Source of the DNA: Halomonas sp. THAF5a
Lineage (GTDB): Bacteria; Pseudomonadota; Gammaproteobacteria; Pseudomonadales; Halomonadaceae
NCBI RefSeq assembly: GCF_009363755.1
Contig: NZ_CP045417.1
Span: forward strand, 1,240,001 to 1,304,000
DNA: 64,000 nucleotides
Direction of reading: 5' to 3'
Position 1 is the stretch's first letter; each line of letters starts with the position of its first letter. The notes below the pieces were generated by a model. It was not told the origin of the DNA and searched no databases. It saw only the letters and a list, made by a program, of their open reading frames with translations. Positions 8,579 to 18,046 of this stretch are shown here, in pieces. The position numbers were made by a program, and so were the translations under genes.

Positions 8579-9343
8579 ATGACCTCAACGATCGATCTCA
8601 ATGCGGACATGGGCGAAGGCGTGGGCGCCTGGACCATCGGGGACGGGGTCGATGCCTCGCTGCTCCCGCTGATCAGTACCGCCAACATCGCCGCCGGCTT
8701 TCATGCCGGCGATCCCACCACCATGGTGACCACCCTGCGGGACGCGGCCCGTCATGGCATCGCGGTGGGCGTGCACCCTGGCTTCAACGATCTCATTGGC
8801 TTCGGACGTCGCCATATCGATGCCTCGCCGGACGAGCTCGTCAACGACGTGCTGTATCAACTGGGTGCCCTGCGCGAGCTGGCGACCCGCGAAGGCCTCG
8901 CCCTGCACCACCTCAAGCTGCATGGGGCGCTGTTCATGCATGGCGCGCGCGACGAGGCTTTTGCTCAGGCGCTCTGTGCCGCCCTTGCGCGCGTCGCGCC
9001 GGGCCTGCCGATCTACTGCCTGGCCGGCACGGCCCTGGATCGGGCCGCCGCCGAGCGGGGCCTGACTCGAGTGCACGAGTTCTATGCCGACCGGGAGTAT
9101 GACGACCAGGGGGGCATCGTCTTCGTGCGCCGGGTGGCTCGGCTCGACCCGGCACAGGTGGCACGCAAGGTCCTGCGTGCCTGCCGGGAGGGGGTGGTGG
9201 ACACCACCACCGGCCGGCAAGTGAACGTCAGCTTCCAGTCGGTCTGCATTCACAGCGATACGCCGGGCGCGCTGGACCTGGCGAAGGCCGTGCGCGCTGC
9301 CCTGGATGAGGCCGGCATCGACGTGAAGGCCTATGAGGCCTGA
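8579..9343 (+). CDS. pxpA: LamB/YcsF family protein, PxpA-like (5-oxoprolinase subunit A)
   Basis: A 254-residue LamB/YcsF protein beginning MTSTIDLNADMGEG, with SLISTANIAAGFHAGDP-type motifs and HLKLHGALF as in PxpA. In other bacteria PxpA works with PxpB and PxpC in ATP-dependent opening of 5-oxoproline to glutamate. No pxpB or pxpC is in this window; an amidase follows instead, so the role may differ or the partners may lie elsewhere. Two ATGs stand in tandem at 8576 and 8579; GGAG is seven bases before the second, which I use. Divergent from LysR. Confidence 0.85.
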   Translation: MTSTIDLNADMGEGVGAWTIGDGVDASLLPLISTANIAAGFHAGDPTTMVTTLRDAARHGIAVGVHPGFNDLIGFGRRHIDASPDELVNDVLYQLGALRELATREGLALHHLKLHGALFMHGARDEAFAQALCAALARVAPGLPIYCLAGTALDRAAAERGLTRVHEFYADREYDDQGGIVFVRRVARLDPAQVARKVLRACREGVVDTTTGRQVNVSFQSVCIHSDTPGALDLAKAVRAALDEAGIDVKAYEA

Positions 9344-9373
9344 GCGTGGTGCTCGCTTCTCGTTAGAAAGAAC

Positions 9374-9409
9374 TCACCAACAATCACCAACAAGACGATG
9401 TCACCAACA
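9374..9409. repeat. three copies of TCACCAACAA before the amidase
   Basis: The decamer TCACCAACAA occurs three times in about 36 bases of the 81-base gap between the pxpA-like gene and the amidase, just upstream of the amidase Shine-Dalgarno site. It may be a slippage repeat or a leader element. No function is evident. Confidence 0.6.
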
Positions 9410-9424
9410 AGACGGAGCAAATCC

Positions 9425-10921
9425 ATGATCCCTCAGGACTTCGCCATCGAGGAATTGACGATCGACGACATGCAGGCGCTGTTGCGGTCGGGAAAGCTGA
9501 GCGTACGCGGTCTCACCGAGGCCTACCTGGCGCGGGTCGAGGCCATCGACAAGGCGGGCCCCGGCCTCAACGCGATCATCACCGTCAACCCGCGTGCGCT
9601 GGAGGAGGCCGATCGGCTGGATGCGGAATTCGCCGCCAGCGGCGCGCTGAGCGGTCCGCTGCACGGTGTACCGGTGGTGGTCAAGGATCAGGCGGAAACC
9701 AAGGACATGATGACGACCTTCGGCTCGATCGCCCAGGACGGCTACCAGCCCCGGGACGATGCCACCGTCATCAAGAAGCTCAAGGCCGCCGGCGCCATCA
9801 TCCTGGCCAAGACGGCGCTGCCGGATTTTGCCACCTCCTGGTTCGGCTTCTGCTCCAGGCTCGGGGAAACCAGGAATCCCTATGTGCTGGCCCATGATCC
9901 CGGCGGCTCGAGCAGCGGCACCGCCGCCGCGGTGGCCGCAAATCTGGCACTGGTCGGCGTGGGCGAGGATACCGGCGGCTCCATCCGCCTGCCGGCCAGC
10001 TTCTGCAACCTGGTGGGGGTGCGGGTCACCCCGGGCCTGATCAGCCGTGACGGCATGTCGCCGCTGGTGGTGTTCCAGGACACGGCCGGACCGATGGCGC
10101 GCACGGTGACGGATGCCGCGCTGCTGCTGGACGCCATGGTGGGGTATGACCCCAAGGACGAATACACCACGGCCGCCCTTATTGCCGGACACAAGGGCAG
10201 CTACGTCGAGGCCACCGAGGGTGCCACCCTTCGGGGAACCCGTCTGGGCGTCGTCCGTAACGCCTTTGGCGCCGATGACGACCCCGCCGCGGCCCCGGTC
10301 AATCGGGTCATGACAGAGGCCCTGAACGCCGCCCGGGAGGCCGGCGCCGAGCTCGTCGATGTCGAGATCCCCGACCTGATGGAGCACATCCTCGAGACCT
10401 CCCTGTACCTGTCGCACTCCCGGTACGATATCAACCGCTTCCTGGCCTCGCGGGACAACATGCCGATCAAGAGCCTGGAAGAGATCAGGGAGAAGAAGCT
10501 CTACGATCCCTGCCTCGACCTCCTGGAGGCGATCTTCGAGGGCCCCGAACATCCCGAGGACGACCCGGAGTACTTCAAGAAGCTGGCCGCCCGGGACGCG
10601 TTCCAGCGACTGGTCGTCGGCCTTGTCGCCCAGCATCGGCTCGATGGACTGGTATTCCCCTGTACCCAGGTCCTTCCCCCGAGCAAGCAGGCGATCCGGG
10701 AAGGCCAGCATGAGGTGCTCAGTTTCCCGACCAACACGCTTATCGCCTCGCAGACCTGGATGCCGTCGATCTGCCTACCGGCGGGCTTCAGCGAGGAAGG
10801 GCTGCCGGTCGGCATGGAGCTGGTGGTGCTGCCCTACCATGAACCGGAGCTGTTCCGGCTGGGATATGCCTTCGAGCAGGCCACGCACTACCGCAGGGTA
10901 CCGAGCTACAAGGAGGCCTGA
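9425..10921 (+). CDS. amidase signature (AS) family hydrolase
   Basis: A 498-residue amidase-signature enzyme. The Ser-cisSer-Lys machinery is visible: the lysine in VVVKDQAE near residue 80, and the Gly/Ser-rich block GGSSSGTAAAVAANLA with DTGGSIRLPA near residues 160-190. Such enzymes hydrolyse amides; the substrate is not readable. The ATG at 9425 has GGAG seven bases upstream; an upstream in-frame ATG lacks this. It follows the PxpA-like gene by 81 bases on the same strand and may share its promoter, suggesting amide or lactam breakdown. Confidence 0.88.
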   Translation: MIPQDFAIEELTIDDMQALLRSGKLSVRGLTEAYLARVEAIDKAGPGLNAIITVNPRALEEADRLDAEFAASGALSGPLHGVPVVVKDQAETKDMMTTFGSIAQDGYQPRDDATVIKKLKAAGAIILAKTALPDFATSWFGFCSRLGETRNPYVLAHDPGGSSSGTAAAVAANLALVGVGEDTGGSIRLPASFCNLVGVRVTPGLISRDGMSPLVVFQDTAGPMARTVTDAALLLDAMVGYDPKDEYTTAALIAGHKGSYVEATEGATLRGTRLGVVRNAFGADDDPAAAPVNRVMTEALNAAREAGAELVDVEIPDLMEHILETSLYLSHSRYDINRFLASRDNMPIKSLEEIREKKLYDPCLDLLEAIFEGPEHPEDDPEYFKKLAARDAFQRLVVGLVAQHRLDGLVFPCTQVLPPSKQAIREGQHEVLSFPTNTLIASQTWMPSICLPAGFSEEGLPVGMELVVLPYHEPELFRLGYAFEQATHYRRVPSYKEA

Positions 10922-10953
10922 GCGGGCGCGTCTGAAACTTGGCCGCCTGACAT

Positions 10954-10994
10954 GATGGCGCCCCGGCCCTCGGGCCGGGGCGCCATCGCGTTTT
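10954..10994 (+). terminator. terminator between convergent amidase and alpha-galactosidase
   Basis: A perfect 16-base-pair GC-rich stem (10954-10969 with 10972-10987) with a tight loop, followed on the plus strand by GCGTTTT. It serves the amidase. The opposite strand lacks a T run but the hairpin could still insulate. Confidence 0.75.
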
Positions 10995-13201
10995 CAGTCG
11001 CAGGCGCGCAGGTGCAGCAGCAGGGCCTGGTCGGGGTCGAGCACCGGCAGTGCCAGGCCCAGCGTCATCAGCTGCTCTCCACTGGCTTCCAGCACTTCAC
11101 CCCGGTCGAACTGGGCCTCGACCCACGCCGGCAGCGCCTTCATGCGCCGCTCCGGGTGCTCGGGCAGCTCGAGCAGCTCGACCCGGTAGCGCCGAACGGG
11201 GTCGAGGCCTGCCAGCGGCTGCGGCGCCGGCAGGGCGTGGCGCGGCATGGAAAGCTGGCTGACGTTGAAGAGCGCCTCGCCGCCGTCGGGGGCGACCACG
11301 CCATGGGCGTGCTGGTGTGGGTCGAGGCAATCCAGCCGCCAGCCGATGCCGCCGTGCAGGAGGCCGCGCAGCGCCTTGTAGCGCTCGATCCAGCCCCGGA
11401 GCTCGGCGCGCTCGGTGGCGTCGAGCCGGCTGACGTCCAGCTCCAGGCCCAGGTGGCCGAACAGGGCGGTGCTGGCGCGGAAGGCCAGGCTGGTGCGCCG
11501 CGAGGTCGTATGGGCGTGTTCGGGGCCGATGTGGGCGCCGAGCAGCTCCGGCGGCAGGAAGCGCCCGGCGCCGCGCTGGATATGCACGCGCTCATGGGGG
11601 TCGTTGCAGTCCGAGGTCCAGACCCGGTGGGTATGGCGCAGGATGCCGTGGTCGGTGCGGGCCCCGCCCGAGGCGCAGCTCTCGATCTCCACCGCCGGGT
11701 GGGCGGCGCGCAGCCGTGCCAGCAGGGCATAGAGCGCCTCGACCTGGGCGTGGGGCGCCGGGCGACCGGCGTGCTCGCCGGCCAGGCTGGCGGCATGGGT
11801 CAGGTCGCGGTTCATGTCCCACTTGAGGTAGCGGATCGGGTACTCGGTGAGCAGCGCATCGAGGCGCTCGAACAGGTAGTCGCCGACCTCGGGGCGGGTC
11901 AGGTCCAGCACGCACTGGTAGCGCCCCAGCGGCTGCTCGCGCTCGGGCAGGCCGAGGATCCACTCCGGATGGCGGCGATAGAGCTCGCTGTCGGGGTTGA
12001 CCATCTCGGGTTCGACCCACAGGCCGAACTCCATGCCCCGGGCGTGCACCGACTCGATCAGCGGGCCGAGCCCCTGGGGGTACTTGCCCGGATCGAGGTA
12101 CCAGTCGCCGAGGGCGGCGCGCTCGCCGTCGCGGCCGACGAACCAGCCGTCATCCAACACGAAGCGTTCGGCGCCGACCTCGCCGGCGGCCTGTACCAGC
12201 TCCTCGAGCCGGGCGGCGTCGTGGTCGAAGTAGAGCGCCTCCCAGGTGTTGACGTGCACCGGGCGCGGCTTGTCGGCCTGGGGCCAGTCGAGGCGGGCGC
12301 GCAGGGCGGCATGCTGGCGCTGGCTGGCGCCGTTGAGGCCGCTGTCGGACCAGGCCAGCACCACCTCGGGCGTGGTGATCGACTCGCCCGCGGCCAGGGT
12401 GCGCTCGCCGGGCAGCAGCAGGGCCCCCAACTGCAGCTGAGTGCTGCCGTCGAACTGGCGCTCGACCAGCACCCGATGGTTGCCGCTCCAGGCCAGGTGC
12501 GCGCTGATCACCTCGCCGCGCTGCTCGCTGAAGCCGGGCGTGCCGACGACGATGGACGGCACGCGCTGGTGCGAGCCGCGACCGCGGCGGTTCTCCAGGG
12601 CCAGGGTGCCCTCGCCGATCACGTGGCGGGCCTCGGTGAATTCCTGCACCCAGCGCCCACCGAAGGTCAGGCACTCCTCGAAGCGCACCGGCAGCGGCAG
12701 GCAGGCGGCGGCCAGCCAGTCGAGCCGGTAGGGTGTCTTCGCCGGGTTGTGGAGGGTGGTCTGCAGGCGCAGCACGCCCTCGGCGCCGAGCTCCACCGAG
12801 AGGTCGACCGCCAGCTGGCTCGGCGCGTCTCGCAGGGTCAGCCGGGCATGGGCGCCGCCGTCGTCCTCGTGGCAGGCGACATCGACGACGCGCAGGTCGG
12901 TGAGCCAGTCCTGGCCGTCGCGGTCGCCGCTGAGGGCCGGCTGGCCCGGGAAGCCGCGCCCGGCATCGTTGAACAGGGTGTTGGGCGCCAGCCGGTCGAG
13001 GCTCGCCTGGGGGGTGGCGCCAGCGCCGAGGCGACGCTGGGTGGCGGGATCCACCGCCAGCGGGCGGCCGAGGTGCGCCAGGCGCGGCAGGCCCTGGTCG
13101 AGGTCCAGCTGCAGCTGGAGGCCGGCGGCGGTCAGGGTCAGCCAGCGTTCATCCGGCAGGTATTGGCTGTGCGGGGCTTGGGGCGAAGCGGTGCGAGTCA
13201 T
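10994..13201 (-). CDS. alpha-galactosidase, GH36 family
   Basis: A 735-residue GH36-type enzyme: N-terminal beta-sandwich, then the TIM barrel with FVLDDGWFVGR, and KWDMNRD containing the likely nucleophile Asp462. The acid/base region lies in SCASGGARTDHGI. It hydrolyses terminal alpha-galactosides such as melibiose or raffinose to galactose. No signal peptide is seen, so it is probably cytoplasmic. I start it at the ATG at 13201; the longer frame needs a TTG. It is the last gene of the galactose operon, 42 bases after the lactonase gene, and feeds galactose into that route. Confidence 0.92.
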   Translation of the reverse strand: MTRTASPQAPHSQYLPDERWLTLTAAGLQLQLDLDQGLPRLAHLGRPLAVDPATQRRLGAGATPQASLDRLAPNTLFNDAGRGFPGQPALSGDRDGQDWLTDLRVVDVACHEDDGGAHARLTLRDAPSQLAVDLSVELGAEGVLRLQTTLHNPAKTPYRLDWLAAACLPLPVRFEECLTFGGRWVQEFTEARHVIGEGTLALENRRGRGSHQRVPSIVVGTPGFSEQRGEVISAHLAWSGNHRVLVERQFDGSTQLQLGALLLPGERTLAAGESITTPEVVLAWSDSGLNGASQRQHAALRARLDWPQADKPRPVHVNTWEALYFDHDAARLEELVQAAGEVGAERFVLDDGWFVGRDGERAALGDWYLDPGKYPQGLGPLIESVHARGMEFGLWVEPEMVNPDSELYRRHPEWILGLPEREQPLGRYQCVLDLTRPEVGDYLFERLDALLTEYPIRYLKWDMNRDLTHAASLAGEHAGRPAPHAQVEALYALLARLRAAHPAVEIESCASGGARTDHGILRHTHRVWTSDCNDPHERVHIQRGAGRFLPPELLGAHIGPEHAHTTSRRTSLAFRASTALFGHLGLELDVSRLDATERAELRGWIERYKALRGLLHGGIGWRLDCLDPHQHAHGVVAPDGGEALFNVSQLSMPRHALPAPQPLAGLDPVRRYRVELLELPEHPERRMKALPAWVEAQFDRGEVLEASGEQLMTLGLALPVLDPDQALLLHLRACD

Positions 13202-13243
13202 GCGGTGGTCTCTGTCGGACAAGGGAGCACGGTCGTGCCGGGG

Positions 13244-14173
13244 TCAGGCAAGGCGCAGCGCGGGTTCCCCGGCGCCGCGGCCACCGGGCAAGACCTCGGC
13301 AAGCTCGAGGGCGAACAGGGCGCCGTCGTGGGACTTCGGGTCGGCCATGCCCTCCCGGGCGGTGGTGATGTAGAGGGTCGTGAGGTCGGGGCCGCCGAAG
13401 ACCGGGCAGGAGGGCTGGCGCGCGGCCAGCGCCACATGGGCGATCTCGCGCCCGTCCGGGGCGAGCCTGGCCACCCGGCCGGCGCCCCACAGGGCGATCC
13501 ACATGCAGCCCTCGGCATCCATCACGGCGCCGTCTGGTCCGCCGCCGGACTGGCGCAGGTCGGCCCAGGGCTCGGGCTCGTTGAACGCGCCATCTTCGCC
13601 GCGCGCGGGGAAGCCCTGGTCGTCCAGCGCCCAGCGCATCACCCGGCCGGTGGCGGTGTCGCTGAAGTAGGCGTATCGACCGTCCGGCGAGAAGCACAGC
13701 GCATTGGGGATGGTGACTCCCCGGCGCAGGCAGGTGAGCTCGCCGCGATGGAGGCGATAGAGGCTGCCGGCGCCGGCCTCGGCCCGACGGCCCATGCTGG
13801 AGAGCCACAGGCTGCCGTGGGTATCGACCCGGGCGTCGTTGCTGCGGGTGACGGGGTTGTCGGCCTCGAAGGGCAGGAAGGCGCGGTGCTCGCCGCTCTG
13901 CGGGTCGAGGCGCGACAGCTGGCCCTCGGCGACCAGCAGGTAGTCGCCGTCCGTGGTCACGGCCGCGTAGGAGGTGCGCCGGCCGAGCGGCATGCCCCGG
14001 TGGTGGCCGCCATCGGGGGCGGCGCGGTGCAGCTCGCCGGCCAGGATGTCGAGCCAGCGCAGTTCGCCGCGTTCGGCGTCCCAGCCCGGTCCCTCTCCCA
14101 GCTCACAGCGGGTGGGGACTCGCACCTCGGCCTGGCCGAGGCAGGGGGAGGGCGCTTGAGAGACCTCGCTCAT
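13244..14173 (-). CDS. SMP-30/gluconolactonase family lactonase (probable galactonolactonase)
   Basis: A 309-residue six-bladed beta-propeller of the SMP-30/gluconolactonase/LRE family. CELGEGPGWDAERGELRWLDI holds the conserved metal-ligand glutamate; RSNDARVDTHGSLW and FSPDGRYAYFSDT supply the conserved Asn and Asp. In this operon it most likely opens galactono-lactone to galactonate, the step after galactose dehydrogenase. GGAG lies six bases before the ATG at 14173. It sits between dgoA and the alpha-galactosidase gene. Confidence 0.88.
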   Translation of the reverse strand: MSEVSQAPSPCLGQAEVRVPTRCELGEGPGWDAERGELRWLDILAGELHRAAPDGGHHRGMPLGRRTSYAAVTTDGDYLLVAEGQLSRLDPQSGEHRAFLPFEADNPVTRSNDARVDTHGSLWLSSMGRRAEAGAGSLYRLHRGELTCLRRGVTIPNALCFSPDGRYAYFSDTATGRVMRWALDDQGFPARGEDGAFNEPEPWADLRQSGGGPDGAVMDAEGCMWIALWGAGRVARLAPDGREIAHVALAARQPSCPVFGGPDLTTLYITTAREGMADPKSHDGALFALELAEVLPGGRGAGEPALRLA

Positions 14174-14222
14174 CGGATGCTCCTTGTTCGTGACGCTCAT
14201 GTTCGAGCCCCGAGCGGGCCCT

Positions 14223-14837
14223 TCAATCCGCGGCCTGCCAGGCGGCGACCAGGGCCCGAGCCCGCTCGCCGACCTCGGCGGCACTCAGCCCCGGGGTGTA
14301 GAGGGCGGTGCCGAGCCCCGCCCCATGCACGCCGGCGCCTCGCCACTCGGCGAAGTTGTCGACGCCGATGCCGCCGACGGCATAGAGCTCGGTGCCCCGG
14401 GGCAGCACGGCCATCATCGCCTTCATGTTGGCGATGCCGACCTGGGAGGCCGGGAACAGCTTGAGGCCGGAGGCGCCGGCCTCGAGCGCCGCGAAGGCCT
14501 CGGTGGGCGTGACGATCGCCGGCATCGAGATCATGTCCAGGCGACGGGTCTCGCGGATGACGGCCGCGTTGGTGTTGGGGGAGACGATCAGGCGGCCGCC
14601 TGCGGCATGCACGTCGCGCACCTGCTCGGGCGTCAGCACGGTGCCGGCCCCGACCAGGATCCGGTCGCCGTGGTGCTCGGCGCAGTGCCGTGCCAGCGCC
14701 GCGATGCTCGCCAGCGGGTCCGGCGAATTGAGGGGCACCTCGATGCGGGTGATGCCGGCGGCGATGATCTCCTCGGCGATGGCCAGGATCTCGGCGGGCG
14801 TGACGCCGCGCAGGATGGCAACCAGGGGCAGACTCAT
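14223..14837 (-). CDS. dgoA: 2-dehydro-3-deoxy-6-phosphogalactonate aldolase
   Basis: A 204-residue class I aldolase of the KDPG/KDPGal family. Glu33 in RIEVPLNSP and the Schiff-base Lys126 in GLKLFPAS are present, with the phosphate-binding VGGIGVDN loop. It cleaves 6-phospho-2-dehydro-3-deoxygalactonate to pyruvate and glyceraldehyde 3-phosphate, the last step of the De Ley-Doudoroff route. The PLNSP signature and the operon context favour DgoA over the Entner-Doudoroff enzyme Eda. Lies 51 bases after dgoK. Confidence 0.92.
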   Translation of the reverse strand: MSLPLVAILRGVTPAEILAIAEEIIAAGITRIEVPLNSPDPLASIAALARHCAEHHGDRILVGAGTVLTPEQVRDVHAAGGRLIVSPNTNAAVIRETRRLDMISMPAIVTPTEAFAALEAGASGLKLFPASQVGIANMKAMMAVLPRGTELYAVGGIGVDNFAEWRGAGVHGAGLGTALYTPGLSAAEVGERARALVAAWQAAD

Positions 14838-14888
14838 GATGGCTCCTTGCAGGTTCGGGGGCGGCCGCCACCTGACGGCGGCCGCGTC

Positions 14889-15905
14889 TCAGGGGGTGGG
14901 GGAGGGCGAGCGGGAGGCGTGATGGATGCGCCCCAGCCCGGCCAGGATCATGTCCGCATTGGCCTGCGTGCCGACCGCGAAGCCGAGATGCTCGAGGGCG
15001 AGGCGATAGCGTTGGCACAGCGCCTCGGCGCCGATCAGCACCACCCGGCCGCCGGCAGGCAGCCGCGAGGTGGCGCCGGCAAGCTCCAGGCCGAGCACCA
15101 GGCCCGATAGCCGCGCGCCGAGCACGGCGCCGCGCGCCTCGCCCGCGGGCAGCGAGGCATCCAGCAGGTCGCGGGCGCGGATGCCGAACAGCTCGGCGCT
15201 CAGCCGCGCGGGGGCGGCCACGGCGGTGTCGATGCCCGCGAGGAAGGCCGCCTGTTGGGCCTCATCGGCCAGGTCTTCGGCAGACTCGGCGGCGGCAAGC
15301 GAGTGGCGCAGCACCGAGTCCTGGCGCAGCAGCTTGTAGAGCTCGCCGCTCATGTAGGTGCCGAAGTCGAGCAGGCGGCCCGCCTCGAGGCGCGCCCACT
15401 TGGCGTGGGTGCCGGGCAGGCAGACGGCGCCCTCGAAGCCCGGCTGCCGGGCCAACAGGCCGGCCAGCTGCGTCTCCTCGCCGCGCATCACGTCGAAGCC
15501 GGCCGTCGCCGAGCCGCTGCCCGGACGCTGGCAGAGCCCCGGCAGGATCTGCACGTCGAGGCGCGCATCGCGGGTGGGCACCGGCGTCAGGCGGGTGGCG
15601 AGGCGCGACAGTACCTCGCTAGGCGGCGTCTCCAGCGGCAGGTAGGCGGCCTCCACCCAGCCCTGGCGGGCGCCGGCCATGCCGCAGATCAGCACCTCGG
15701 TGGCCGGTTCGGCCGCCGGCAGCCAGTCGCCGATCGCCTCGAGCAGGGCGCCCTCGAACGCGTCCGGGGTCAGATCCAGCATGCCGCGAGCGCTGTTGGC
15801 CTCGCCGATCACGCGGTCAGCGCCGTCGAGCGCCCAGGCGCGCAGGTTGCTGGAGCCCCAGTCCACCGCGATCCAGGCGGGGCGGGAGGCGACGGAGCTC
15901 CCCAT
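14889..15905 (-). CDS. dgoK: 2-dehydro-3-deoxygalactonokinase
   Basis: A 338-residue sugar-acid kinase of the DgoK family. It begins with the ATP-binding fold motif WIAVDWGSSNLRAWAL and carries CLPGTHAKWARLE with the family GTHSKW-type motif and FGTYMSGELY. It phosphorylates 2-dehydro-3-deoxygalactonate at C6, between DgoD and DgoA. Its ATG shares one base with the TGA of the preceding galactose dehydrogenase gene (TGATG at 15903-15907), so the two are probably translationally coupled. Confidence 0.93.
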   Translation of the reverse strand: MGSSVASRPAWIAVDWGSSNLRAWALDGADRVIGEANSARGMLDLTPDAFEGALLEAIGDWLPAAEPATEVLICGMAGARQGWVEAAYLPLETPPSEVLSRLATRLTPVPTRDARLDVQILPGLCQRPGSGSATAGFDVMRGEETQLAGLLARQPGFEGAVCLPGTHAKWARLEAGRLLDFGTYMSGELYKLLRQDSVLRHSLAAAESAEDLADEAQQAAFLAGIDTAVAAPARLSAELFGIRARDLLDASLPAGEARGAVLGARLSGLVLGLELAGATSRLPAGGRVVLIGAEALCQRYRLALEHLGFAVGTQANADMILAGLGRIHHASRSPSPTP

Positions 15906-16699
15906 CAGACCCGGCCTCCATCGACCACCATCGGCTGGCCAGTCATCATCCGCGAGGCGGTGGAGGCCAGGAACAGGCAGGGATTGATCATGTCCTCGGC
16001 CGGGATCGCCTCCTTGAGGCACTGCTGGTCGAGGCACTCCTTGAGGTCTCGGTCGTTGACCCACAGCTCGCGCTGGCGCTCGGTCATCACCCAGCCCGGA
16101 ATCAGGCAGTTGACGCGGATGGCGTCCGGTCCCAGCTCGCGGGCCAGCGCCTTGGTCAGGCCCATGATGCCGGCCTTGGCGGTGACATACGTCGGGTAGC
16201 CGTCGAGGCCGAGCAGGTAGCTGTTGGAGGAGAGGTTGATGATGGCGCCTCCGCCGAGGCGGCGCATGTCGGCGGCCACCGCCTGGGCGGTGAAGAACTG
16301 CGGGCGCAGGTTGGTGGCGATCGACTCGTCCCACTGCTCCACCGTCCACTCCTCGAGCGTGTGGCGGGTGTCGCGGGCGGCGTTGTTGACCAGCACGCCG
16401 ATCGGGCCGTGGGCCTCGCGAGCCTGGGCGATGGCGGCCTGAAGGGCCGGCACGTCCTGAATATCGCAGGGGATGAACAGCGGACGGTTGGCGTACTTCG
16501 CCTCCATCGCGTCGCAGAAGGTGGTGGCGTCGGACAGGCCGACGAAGGCCACCCTGGCGCCCTGGGCCAGGAAGCCCTCGGTCAGGGCGGCGCCGATGCC
16601 GGAGCCGCCGCCGGTGATGAAGACGCTGGCGCCGTCGAGGTCCGGGTAGCGGAAGTCGGCGAAGGCTGGCGTGACGGAAGAAGGGCTGGGAGCGGACAT
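15905..16699 (-). CDS. galD: D-galactose 1-dehydrogenase, SDR family
   Basis: A 264-residue SDR: Rossmann motif FITGGGSGIGAALT near residue 28, LVNNAARDTRHT near residue 105, a catalytic Ser in NLSSNSYLLG, YVTAK for Tyr/Lys, and IPGWVMTERQ. This pattern closely recalls the galactose dehydrogenase of Sinorhizobium meliloti (from memory). It would oxidise galactose to galactono-lactone, the entry step of the pathway encoded here. The ATG at 16699 has GGAG five bases upstream. It lies between dgoD and dgoK; a related aldose dehydrogenase is possible. Confidence 0.85.
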   Translation of the reverse strand: MSAPSPSSVTPAFADFRYPDLDGASVFITGGGSGIGAALTEGFLAQGARVAFVGLSDATTFCDAMEAKYANRPLFIPCDIQDVPALQAAIAQAREAHGPIGVLVNNAARDTRHTLEEWTVEQWDESIATNLRPQFFTAQAVAADMRRLGGGAIINLSSNSYLLGLDGYPTYVTAKAGIMGLTKALARELGPDAIRVNCLIPGWVMTERQRELWVNDRDLKECLDQQCLKEAIPAEDMINPCLFLASTASRMMTGQPMVVDGGRV

Positions 16700-16785
16700 G
16701 GTGACTCCAACGTGAAGGGGGAGACGCCGCCGGGACGGCGCCTTGATGCATGAATGGGGGCGTCGGCGCTTGGCTTCGCGACCGG

Positions 16786-17934
16786 TTACCACTCGGCGAC
16801 CGAGCCGTCCTCGTGCTGCCACACCGGGTTGCGCCAGCGGTGGCCGACCTTGGCGCGCTCCTCGACGAAGGCCTCATCGATCTCGACGCCGAGCCCTGGG
16901 CCCTGCGGGATGGCGCAGAAGCCGTCCTTGATCGCGAGCGCCGACTTGTCGGTGAGGTAGTCGAGTACGTCGTTGTCCTTGTTGTAGTGGATGCCCATGC
17001 TCTGTTCCTGGATGAAGGCGTTGTGGCAGACGGCGTCCAGCTGCAGCGAGGCGGCGAGCGTCAGCGGTCCCAGCGGGCAGTGCGGGGCCAGCGCCACGTC
17101 GTGGGCGGAGGCCAGGGTCGCGATCTTCCAGCCCTCGCTGATGCCGCCACAGTGGGAGAGGTCCGGCTGGATGACGTCGACCATGCCGTCGGCCAGGAGG
17201 TCGCGGAACTGGAAGCGGGTGTGCAGGCGCTCGCCGGTGGCGATCGGCGTGGCGATGCCCTCGGCGATGTGCTTGAGGGCCGGCAGGTGCTCGGGCGCCA
17301 CCGGTTCCTCGATGAACATCGGGTGGAGGGGCTCGAGCTCGCGCATCAGCGCCTTGGCCATCGGGCGGTGCACCCGGCCGTGGAAGTCGATGCCGATGCC
17401 CACGTCCGGCCCCACCGCCTCGCGGGCCTCGGCGACCCGGGCCACGGCGTCGTCGATCTTCTTGTGGGAGTCGACGATCTGCATCTCCGGGGTGCCGTTC
17501 ATCTTGAAGGCGGTGAAGCCCTGCTCGACCAGGGCGCGGGCGCCGGCGCCGACATCGGCGGGACGATCGCCGCCGGTCCAGGCGTACATGCGCATCCTGT
17601 CGCGCACCGGGCCGCCCAGCAGCTGATGCACGGGCACGCCGAGGTCGCGGCCCTTGAGGTCCCACAGCGCCTGGTCGATGCCGGCGATGGCCGACATCAG
17701 GATCGGCCCGCCGCGGTAGAAGCCGGCGCGGTACATGACGTTCCACAGGTGCTCGATGTTTCGCGGGTCCTGGCCCACCAGGTAGTCGGAGAGCTCATGG
17801 ACGGCGGCCTCGACGGTGGCGGCCCGCCCCTCGACCACCGGCTCGCCCCAGCCGTAGCAGCCCTCGTCGGTCTCGATCTTCAGGAACAGCCAGCGCGGCG
17901 GGACCTGCCAGGTCTTGAGTCGGGTGATTTTCAT
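16786..17934 (-). CDS. dgoD: D-galactonate dehydratase
   Basis: A 382-residue enolase-superfamily enzyme, the same length as E. coli DgoD. The metal ligands Asp183, Glu209 and Glu235 and the catalytic His185 and His285 fall at exactly the E. coli numbers when started at MKITRLKTW. It dehydrates galactonate to 2-dehydro-3-deoxygalactonate. AGGA is eight bases before the ATG at 17934. Second gene of the operon, after the repressor gene and a 101-base gap. Confidence 0.95.
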   Translation of the reverse strand: MKITRLKTWQVPPRWLFLKIETDEGCYGWGEPVVEGRAATVEAAVHELSDYLVGQDPRNIEHLWNVMYRAGFYRGGPILMSAIAGIDQALWDLKGRDLGVPVHQLLGGPVRDRMRMYAWTGGDRPADVGAGARALVEQGFTAFKMNGTPEMQIVDSHKKIDDAVARVAEAREAVGPDVGIGIDFHGRVHRPMAKALMRELEPLHPMFIEEPVAPEHLPALKHIAEGIATPIATGERLHTRFQFRDLLADGMVDVIQPDLSHCGGISEGWKIATLASAHDVALAPHCPLGPLTLAASLQLDAVCHNAFIQEQSMGIHYNKDNDVLDYLTDKSALAIKDGFCAIPQGPGLGVEIDEAFVEERAKVGHRWRNPVWQHEDGSVAEW

Positions 17935-18000
17935 GCGATGCATCCTGTGTGGAGAAGAAACAATCAATGCGCAGGGCCGCCGGGGTGGCTCAGCCGGCCG

Positions 18001-18046
18001 GGGGCTCAGGCGATCGGGGCTCAGTCGTCCAGGGCTCAGTCGTCCG
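18001..18046. repeat. three tandem 15-16 bp repeats spanning the dgoR stop codon
   Basis: Units at 18001-18015, 18016-18031 and 18032-18046 share GGGCTCAG; the last two share GGGCTCAGTCGTCC. On the coding strand they repeat the last codons and the TGA of dgoR, giving in effect three copies of the gene end. This looks like a recent slippage duplication. Confidence 0.7.

Noticed and set aside
10952..14464. A plus-strand open frame of 1,170 codons opposite the galactose operon
   Set aside because: It lies antisense to three well-supported genes, has a Gln/Gly/Ala-rich composition without domains, and is the usual open frame produced by high-GC codon bias.
15906..16877. Upstream extension of the dgoK frame
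   Set aside because: It is antisense-frame text within galD and beyond; the DgoK fold starts at the ATG at 15905.
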